A stretch of 64,000 bases of DNA from Ambrosia x helenae (taxonomy: Eukaryota; Streptophyta; Magnoliopsida; Asterales; Asteraceae), in contig CM061231.1 in assembly GCA_030844895.1 (NCBI GenBank), positions 2,046,001-2,110,000 of the forward strand, given 5' to 3'. The notes beneath the pieces were generated by a model. The model saw only the letters and a list, made by a program, of their open reading frames with translations, did not search any database and was not told the origin of the DNA. Positions 55,991 to 64,000 of the stretch are shown here, piece after piece (position 1 is the stretch's first letter; each line of letters begins with the position of its first letter). A program made the translations under genes and the position numbers.

Positions 55991-58900
55991 TTTTTTTTTG
56001 AAACTAAAATTTCATTAAAACAACACTACCTCAAGACGAGGAAGGCTCAACAAACCAATTACAATATATACAATGGGTATTTAACCCACTCATACCACTC
56101 AATCCTATACCGACGCGAGCGAGTCGTTAGCCACAAAAAAAGACATAGACTTAACACACGCAACAACCTCGACCACTTTTGGAGAACCATTCTGGAAAAC
56201 TATCTTATTCCTCTCCTTCCACAACGCCCAGCAAGTGACCAGAAAAATACCCCAAACAATCGCCTTCAACCACCTAGAAGTTGGTAACCCATTTGGCTTC
56301 TGCAACAACTCTTCAATAGACGCAAAAGTAGGAGGGCCCAACTTGCACCAGCTCCAGATCCTACTCCACACATCAAAAGAAAATTCACATCTCGCAAATA
56401 GGTGCTCGGTCGTCTCTGCATCAGAATTACATAACGGATAGGAAGTGCCCGTAATATCAACTCTCCTTCTGACTAATGCCACGCGAGTCGGGACCCTATC
56501 CAAATCAATCCTCCACATTAAAACATTAACTTTGATAGGAACCCAGTTAACCCAGATCATATGCTGAATCGGCTGCACATACATATCCTTTCTCATATCT
56601 TTCTTTACCGCAGCGACTGAAAACTCCTTTTCTCCCTTCGGACCCCAACCCCATTTATCTTTCAGCTCACTAAGTTTCATCTGAGACAAAACCCAATGGA
56701 CATCTTGAACCTCCGAAATCAATTCAACCGAAGTGGCATTCAGGTTCCAATTATCAACCGGGACCACTTGATCACCCCTTTGTATCAGACGTTCTTTCAC
56801 AATAGCATTTTTAAACCTTTCAGCAGCAAACAAACAAGGCCAACGCTGCATCATTTTGTTAGAACCAAACCACCCATCCTTCCAAAAATAAATGTTCTCC
56901 CCCACACCAAGCTGACAATTAATAAGATCCTTGACATATAACCCATTAATTTTCAATTTCGCCAAAAAGGAGACAATTGACTTCCAACAACCAGGAAGCA
57001 AATTTATAACCGGAAAGAAAGCCCATCTATTTCGACCTCCGTGAATGCTAAGAATAATCCTCCTCCACAACCCTTCATGATTGTTCTTAAACCGCCACGC
57101 CCATTTAACAAGAAGCGCCGTATTCACTTCGGACAACTTAGAAACACCCAACCCTCCAAGCCTTTTCGGCCTAGTAATCTTGTCCCAAGAAACCCAATAA
57201 ATACAATTCGCATCCTTACCTCCAGCCCAGAAAAACTTTCGCATCAATCTTTCAATATAATCAATCACCGCAACCGGGGCCTTATACAACGAGAAATAAT
57301 AAACTGGGAGACTCGCAAGAACCGATTTGATAAGCGTAAGTCTACCACCAAAGGATAGCAATTTTGCCTTCCAGGATTGTAACCTATTACGAATAGAATC
57401 CAACACTGGCTCCCAATGTATAGGACGGTTCATATTTGCCCCAACTTTTATACCCAAATATTGAAATGGAAAACTACCCCTTTTACACCCCAAAAAATCG
57501 GCCATCTGACCTACCTCCTCATCCGTTATCCCCATCCCATATAATTGGGACTTATAGATATTAATTTTCAAACCCGAACATTTATAAAAAATACGCAACA
57601 ACCGTTTTGTGGCCACTATATTATCTAGACTCCAAGAACCCATAATCAGCGCGTCATCAGCATATAACATATGAGATATACTCGGACCCCCCTCCACCAC
57701 ATTTATACCCTCCATATCCCCCAAACTACAAGCCCCGGAAATCAAACACGCCAAAGCTTCCATAACAATCAAGAATAAGAATGGCGACAGTGGATCACCT
57801 TGTCTTAGCCCCTTATGACACTGAAATTCAAAAGTTGGAGACCCATTAACTAAGACAGCCGACCTTGCCGACCGGAGAATCCCTTTAATCCAACGACACC
57901 ACCTCTCCGGAAAACCCATCTGTTCCATAATAGATAACAAAAAACCCCCAAGACACGTTATCATAAGCCTTCTCAAAGTCAATCTTCAACATAAACGCCT
58001 TTTTACCCTTTTTCATAATCCAACCAACTAATTCATTAAGAACCAACGGCCCATCTAAGATAAACCCGTCTTTAATAAAAGCCAATTGTGCGTCAGAAAT
58101 CACATCCCCAATGACCTATTTAATTCTAGCAGCAATAACCTTAGAAATAACTTTACTAATCACTCCCACTAAATTAATAGGTCTATAATCCCGCAACCCC
58201 ACCGGAGTTTTGACTTTCGCAATCAGCGTAATAAAAGACAAGCTTCACTCTCTGCTAATAATACCTGTGTCAAAGAACTCCACAAACATTCTCACGAAAT
58301 CATCCTCCAAATATTTCCAGAAGTGTTTAATAAACTTAAAATTAAACCCATTTGGACCCGGCGCTTTATCTGACCCACAATCAAAAACCGCTTCTTTGAT
58401 CTCTTCCTTCGAAAACGGAGCGATCAAAGCGTCTTGCTTCTCCATAGGCACCTGTTTCAAGTTAGTACATAAAAAAGTTGGCCTATTATCATAAGGCTCA
58501 CGAAAATGCCTTCTAAAGAATCGTAGCACCTCTTTTTTCACCAACGATGGTTTTGAAACCCACGCACCATCAACCATCAAACCCGGAATAGCATTCGACG
58601 ATTTCCTCCCGTTAATACAACGATGAAAAACGCAGAATTATCATCCCCCTCTGTGCCCATTTCACCCGCGACTTTTGTTTCAAATCTTTATTTTTTAAAA
58701 ATAATAACCTATCCGATTGTTTTTTACTCTCCTCCCACACCCACACTTCCTCTTCATTAAGCTCTCGAACCTCCATTGTTCTTTCAAGTTTCTCAATATC
58801 AGCTTTCAACACATCGGTTTCCTCCCTTTCTTTATGAACAACCGAGTTCCACCATCCTCTAACAGCCCCTTTAACCGCCACTAATTTTTTCTTGATAATA

Positions 58901-60002
58901 ACATCAGCCGTACCCTCAACAACACAATTCTCCAACGCAGCGATAACTACAACTTCACACCCATCCCTATCCAACCACAAATTAAACCATTTAAAAGGTT
59001 TAACACCATAATTTGAATCAACCAGCGTAAGCAACAGAGGACAGTGGTCAGACAACTCCCTAGGAAGTGCCTTAAAACAAGCACTCGGCCATCGATTAAA
59101 GAACTCCTGGCAAACCAGAACACGATCAATTTTACTCAATTTCGCTTCTTGACCGCAACCTGCCATATAAGTAAATCGATTCCCCCGCATGTTATATTTT
59201 TGCAAACACATCTCATCAATAAATTCATTAAAAACCATAGCCGCCCTAGTATTAAACTTCGAATTTTTCCTGTCTTCAACCTATCTAACCGAGTTAAAAT
59301 CGCCTACCAAAATCCACAAGCCCATCATCCCTTGCATCAAACTTTTTAATCGTTCCCACAAAATACTTTTATCTCTGACTTTCTGAGGAGCATACACGTT
59401 CACAATATTAACAATCGTCCCATCCTCAATCAAGCTCCCCGATGTGATTAAGAAATTATTATCGAACCCCGAACTAATCTTTTTAAACTTTTTAGGATTC
59501 CAAACATTAGCAATACCACCAGATTTCCCAACCGCATTCACATAATCCACCCCAAAAGCCTCATTTCCCCAAATAGAAGAGAAATTAAAACTACCACTAT
59601 CCCCAAGCGTAGTCTCTTGCAAAGATAAGAAATCCACCCCAAATTTATTCACCATCCCTTTAACCCAAGGCACTTTCCTAACAGACCCTATTCCACGAAT
59701 GTTTAGGTTAAGAAAATTCATTTCAAACCTGATTGTAAACCTTCACCTTTAATGGTTTCCAAAACTAATTTTTCAAAACCATCTAGCTAAGCGCCCATTC
59801 TAATTCCAAAATCAACGGTGGCAAACCACTTCATCTTGAGGCTTCATCCCGTAAGATCCTTCGTCTATGGTACCAAAATTATAATCTTCTCTCGTCGGTC
59901 TCTGAGCTTGTTCATCCTTATCTTGCTCATCAATTAATGCCTGGAAAGAATTGGATACAGGAACACAAGCCGGCCCACGTGACAGTCGTGACTTAACCAC
60001 GT
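55991..60002 (-). mobile_element. L1-like LINE, 5'-truncated (4012 bp)
   Basis: A perfect 13-bp TSD, GACACTCTTTAAC, lies at 55978-55990 and 60003-60015. The 3' end carries an A tail (T run from 55991). Reading from 60002 downward there is the C-terminus of ORF1 ('SNSFQALIDEQ', stop near 59815), then ORF2. Truncation inside ORF1 is typical of incomplete reverse transcription. Confidence 0.93.
56105..59721 (-). pseudogene. LINE ORF2: endonuclease, reverse transcriptase, zf-RVT
   Basis: The endonuclease starts at 59721 (MNFLNLNIRGIG, then 'LSLQETTL' and 'WILVGDFNSVR'), with a stop at 59281. It continues at 59238 and ends with 'LSDHCPLLL'. RT begins at 58580 with 'DKAPGPNGFNFKF', passes through 'FMLKIDFEKAYDNVSW' in another frame, and reaches the catalytic 'YADDALIMG' in the long frame 56105-57982. 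A C-terminal zf-RVT follows ('CNSDAETTEHLFARCEFSFDVW'). At least three frame changes and one stop make it inactive. The 625-aa RT frame is nevertheless intact, so the copy is not very old. Confidence 0.92.
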
Positions 60003-60159
60003 GACACTCTTTAACTTGAAATACTAAAAAAAATTCTTTTCTATTGATTGAATAAAATAAGTGTTGCGACAACTCTCTTTGGTATGTGATCCTTTAATAA
60101 ATTAATGTTAAACTAACTTTATGATTGATAGTTAATTACAAAAGTGAAAATTTAGTTTT

Positions 60160-60448
60160 TTTGATCGGCGAACAAATGTGTGGCAACCATCCTTGCAGGG
60201 TGTCGTTCCCAAGAATCGACTACTCGACCTTCAGCAGACCTCGCCTTCTCCCGATGCGCGGAAACCCGAGCCTCACCCGCCGAAGGCACGACAGTGTTAT
60301 AGAACTCGGTAAAACCTCGCCGCCCGCCAGATTCGAACCGACGCCACCCGTATTCGATCTTCACCTGGATACCAAACCATAAATGATGGAAGTGGGGATT
60401 GAACCTTTGATCACATAGGTAAAACAAAAGCCACTCCACCACTCCACC
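60160..60448 (-). mobile_element. tRNA-derived SINE
   Basis: On the minus strand the A box TGGTGGAGTGG (about 60435) and B box GGTTCAATCCC (about 60398) start the element. The body shares 'ggtaaaacc', a GAACC motif and GC-rich phrases with the SINE at 858-1168. A short A tail lies at about 60160. It inserted a little beyond the LINE. Confidence 0.68.
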
Positions 60449-61425
60449 ACTATGGATGAAAATTTAGTTATTAATAAAGTTGCTACAATATTTACTAAAA
60501 TCATTCGTATTCCTGGTTTCTACTTTCGTCTATATAGTAATGACAATGAAGGCAAAATTATAATTATAAGAAGGAAAAAAAAGTAAAAAACCATCATAAC
60601 CGATAACACCCACCATATCCTACCCACCCAGTCTCTCTATCAACTCTACATCCTACCTTCCCCCATCGTTGTACCCACCATCAACCTCCACGTCCACCTC
60701 CATACGCGAGTGCCTGAGTTCATTGGTGAAAAACGAAATCCATCCAAGATCGAATCCATCCAAGATCGTTACATGCAGCCGCTGATCTGTTCATATAACT
60801 CGTAACCCGTTGGCGACAAATACTGTAATATCGTAACCGACCAACGCCACCTAAATGCCGTCGTCGCTAACCACTACAGGATGCTAACGTTATACGACCG
60901 CAGGTAGCTACAGTGCCTTCCAAGACACAAAGCCAACACCACCACAACAACACCCCCTCTCTCTAAAAACCTCAGCCACCACAACCGCCGCTCCTACCTG
61001 TCCTCTAAAAAGCCAGTCGTCGACCACAACCATCAACAAAGCCTCAAATCATTTCTAGCAGAGAGAGATTAGAAAGAGAGCCAGGTTTTATATTGATGAA
61101 ACAGACAAAACCGGTAACCTGCTTAGCAGGTCACCAACGTGCATCTACGGGTTGTACATACGAAAAACAAAGCTTCGGAGACTTGCACGAACAGATACAG
61201 TTCCGGGACACACACAAACGCGGTTTGGTTTTTAGTATGAAAAAATAAAAGTAAATTTATTAGATAAAAATAAATAATATTCAAACGGCTAAAATGTTTC
61301 TCGTCGACGTTCAAACTGTGTTCCGTCAATCCCTCCACATCAACCAGTGTACACTTCTCATCGTCTACTCTACACTCCTTCTCAACTAATAATCACTCCT
61401 CCTTTACCAACCTACACACCTCCAC
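60449..61425. other. Intergenic, C-rich patch, no gene seen
   Basis: 60600-61080 is C/A-rich with a 13-bp direct repeat (ATCCATCCAAGAT twice, near 60737 and 60754). It has no long frame or recognised domain. It could be an old gene or element remnant. Confidence 0.35.
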
Positions 61426-62279
61426 TGTAACGACCCAGGTGGCGCAGCGGATTAGCATTAACAGGTTTAATTGTAATGATTACATTAAACTGGATTTCAG
61501 TATCAATGAAATACATAAAATGTAACCATGGTGTCCTCTTCTTATCCAGATCTTCTATTCTTCGGCTTGCTCTTTAATACTTCGTATAAGTACCTGACCA
61601 CATGCTTAAAGTACATTAGTATTTTCATACTAGTGAGACATGCCGAATTTAGACATATTATAATAATAACTCGAGTTTAACGATCATACAACTCTTTCTA
61701 TTTAGTTCGGTCATTCTAAGGTGGGATATATTATCGATGAAGCACATACAAATGCTTATTGTGGTTCTAAACCTCTACTTGGTTTAGATAAATATATTCC
61801 CGTGAGTATAGATCGATTATAAATGGTCCCGTAACCTCTAATTGGTCCAGGCTATACTCTATGATACCGAATGGATCCACTCTACGTAGTTTCTATTCGA
61901 CCGAGTTCTATTATTTCTATTAACAACTCGATAACACTTTTTATAAAATAAACCATATACAATACTTGATAACGATTAGACAAGCATGTAATCAGCCCAA
62001 AGGCTTTTAAAGGGAAAGGGTCATGTACTCACCTCTATTATATTCTCCCAGATTCTGTAGACTATTCCTTAACGATATATTCTCCAAATAAATTGTACCT
62101 ATTATATTTTATAACCATTAGCGCGTGCAATGCTTATACACGTGATAACTGTGGGGACAATCCTTTAATATAATGTTCTTTTATATTCTTATATATATAT
62201 ATATTACTCGGTTTATTATCGTTATTCTATTTTAATATTGTCGGGTTAATATTTATCGTCCCACACGTTTCACGTTTAT

Positions 62280-62319
<40 letters not shown>

Positions 62320-63611
62320 GTAACCTTTTGTCTTCACTAATGTTGACCGGGTGTTTAAACGGGTCGAACCCGGATGATATGATTGGATCAAGTACACACC
62401 ACTGTGTGTAATAAATAATATAGCAAGAAACGGTCATCATCTCCCCGAACTCTCCTCTTCTTCTGTTTCCGGTCCATGAATAGCAGAATTACAGATGGTA
62501 GTAAATTTTAATAATAACCACGTTCTAGCTTGTCCGCATACGTCAAGAACCAGTCAAGAATATAAACAGAACCACTCGACGCCAAATGATAATAATCGGG
62601 TTTAGTTTATAACTGGTTGGTTTCCGGGTTCTTATCATAAGGTAGTACGGAGATAATAGCTTATTGACTGAAGAGTGATGTTGAGTTAGCGGAACAAGAA
62701 GTAGTCGGGTTTAGAGTTGAGTTGGTGTTGAAGATGACTAGTCGGAGACCCAACCTGCCGGAGATGGAGTTCTATAACAGAGCCGGTCACTGTGACCGGT
62801 TCTTTGGTGATAATCGGTTACTGTGAACGAGGTTGAGTTGGAGGAGCACACCAAGGAAGAAGGTGATGATGTTGGTTATAGTCGGGTGTTTCATGGTCGC
62901 CGGATTGTCAACCCCGCCGGAGAAGAAGGCCGGTGTCGGAAAAGACAACCGGAGAGGGTGACCCGAGATACGAATAGTTGCAGGTTATGGGTTATTAACT
63001 GATCGGAGAATACAACCAGAGGAGTTATATTTAGTGATAGGAATATAGGATATCGGGACTGTAGGTGATAGTCCTGTTGGTGATGACCGGAACTGAAGGT
63101 CGTCCGGCGAATAGAACCATCGGAGAAGATGACCAGGGTCGGCTGAGGGTGGTTGTTATCAGGATGTTTTGGTGGTTTACCGGAGGAGGAACTCGGCCGA
63201 AGAAGATAACCGGATTGGTTTATCTTTTGATTTCTCTTCTCCTCATAACTCTATGTAACTCTCCCTCTCTCTCTCTGTGTATTATACAGAATGATATAGA
63301 ATATGTATGCATGGCTGCGTACAAAGGCAGCAGGGAAAAGGGCTGGTGGGTTGGGCCTGAAAGTTATTGGATCAAATAGTCTTTGTGGGCCAAGGTAATT
63401 TTAATAGGTTGAGATATTAAATGGGCCAAAGGGTATTGGGCTTTTATAATTGGAGTCCCATTATAATGAGTTTAGACTAATATATTTTGGGCTTATTATT
63501 ATCGAGTGGGCTTAATTTATTGGGCCGATTCCATTGGGCCGGATTAGCTTAATTAATATTAGATGTTAATTAATTATGGATTATAGAATGTTTATTCTTT
63601 CGGTCGTTACA
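61426..63611 (-). mobile_element. Ty3/Gypsy LTR (2186 bp), 3' LTR of a minus-strand element
   Basis: The plus-strand left end is TGTAACGACCC and the right end GGTCGTTACA, giving TG...CA ends on either strand. Just outside, on the minus strand, GGTTGGGGAGAA abuts the LTR at 63612-63623, a purine tract as expected before a 3' LTR. The phrase CTCGAGGACGAGAT is typical of the polyprotein tail of chromovirus-type Gypsy elements. So the element runs rightward beyond 64000. The interior has no gene; the GC-rich frame at 63065-63379 shows no domain. Confidence 0.75.
62281..62320. repeat. (AAT)n/(ATT)n palindromic microsatellite
   Basis: AAT repeats turn into ATT repeats, forming a perfect AT hairpin inside the Gypsy LTR. 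Confidence 0.8.
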
Positions 63612-64000
63612 TTCTCCCCAACCTATAGGAATCTCGTCCTCGAGATTCGGTTCGATTTGCCTTATAATAATAAATATCTTTTGGTTATTATTTTTAATAA
63701 TTTTTATTTTATAATACTTATTATTGGATTCTCCCCAACCTATAGAAATTGCTCCCCATCTATTTTTCTGATAATAAATTCTAAATCTTGTAAAGACGGG
63801 TTTAAAATCTTAGACGCTTAATTCTAGAGTTTCCACTTAGCGCTTATATAATTCAAACTTATAAAACTCTAAATGGCTTTCTATTCTTGTTGGTTTCTCG
63901 TAATATCGCTTATCTTTGGCCAATCCCTTGGCCGCATCAATTATAGATTTTCTGGTGGTATTAAGATATCATTATATCTTAATCCTTTTCTATTTATAAT
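63612..64000 (-). mobile_element. Internal 3' region of the Gypsy element, truncated by the window
   Basis: It begins with the purine tract and the CTCGAGGACGAGAT phrase on the minus strand. 'attctccccaacctata' recurs near 63729. The rest is AT-rich and untranslatable, so the polyprotein proper must lie beyond the window. Confidence 0.45.

Noticed and set aside
62700..63379. GC-rich frame of 104 aa near the right end
   Set aside because: It is inside a Gypsy LTR. No domain is seen and the context explains its composition.

Overview
The window is nuclear DNA from a flowering plant, most likely a eudicot. Its genes have plant-type exon structure with GT-AG introns, and several are plant-specific forms, such as a ubiquitin-RUB fusion, an ABCG half-transporter and a plant CCCH/RRM protein. 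The mobile elements are also plant types: SINE, Helitron, hAT, MULE, Copia, Gypsy and L1-like LINE. The long LTR styles made me think of Asteraceae, but that is a guess. Nothing bacterial, organellar or viral was seen.

Host genes from left to right: a three-exon ubiquitin-RUB/NEDD8 precursor (7600-10703, +); the GPI-anchor enzyme subunit PIG-C/GPI2 (11745-12632, -); a seven-exon N-acetylglucosamine kinase-like gene (20466-24500, +); a nine-exon ABCG half-transporter of the ABCG12/13/15 type with two homopolymer frameshifts (35438-40610, +); the 5' fragment of a DMR6-like 2-oxoglutarate dioxygenase (43800-44162, -); a CCCH zinc finger/RRM gene (45618-48681, +); and a small PPR protein gene (49548-50357, -). 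These are unrelated neighbours and I see no gene cluster.

Most of the rest is transposable elements, many with termini and target site duplications (TSDs) readable directly. They include hAT elements at 2669-3275, 14894-16067, 24870-25825, 33716-34328 and 54504-55208; a MULE at 51287-52537 with a 9-bp TSD; a Copia element at 27588-34763 holding a Gypsy solo LTR (29104-31296) and a hAT; a 5'-truncated LINE at 55991-60002 with a 13-bp TSD; a Helitron inside intron 1 of the kinase gene; tRNA-derived SINEs; and a Gypsy LTR running off the right end.

Structures not explained by standard features are three consecutive two-stem hairpins with covarying stems (6676-6803), a cluster of perfect GC-rich palindromes (17602-17720), a 618-bp tandem repeat with internal inverted repeats (17940-19680), and a 36-bp minisatellite present at two loci in opposite orientation (about 17150-17550 and 52850-53440). 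All coordinates were read by eye. Homopolymer lengths are the least certain part.
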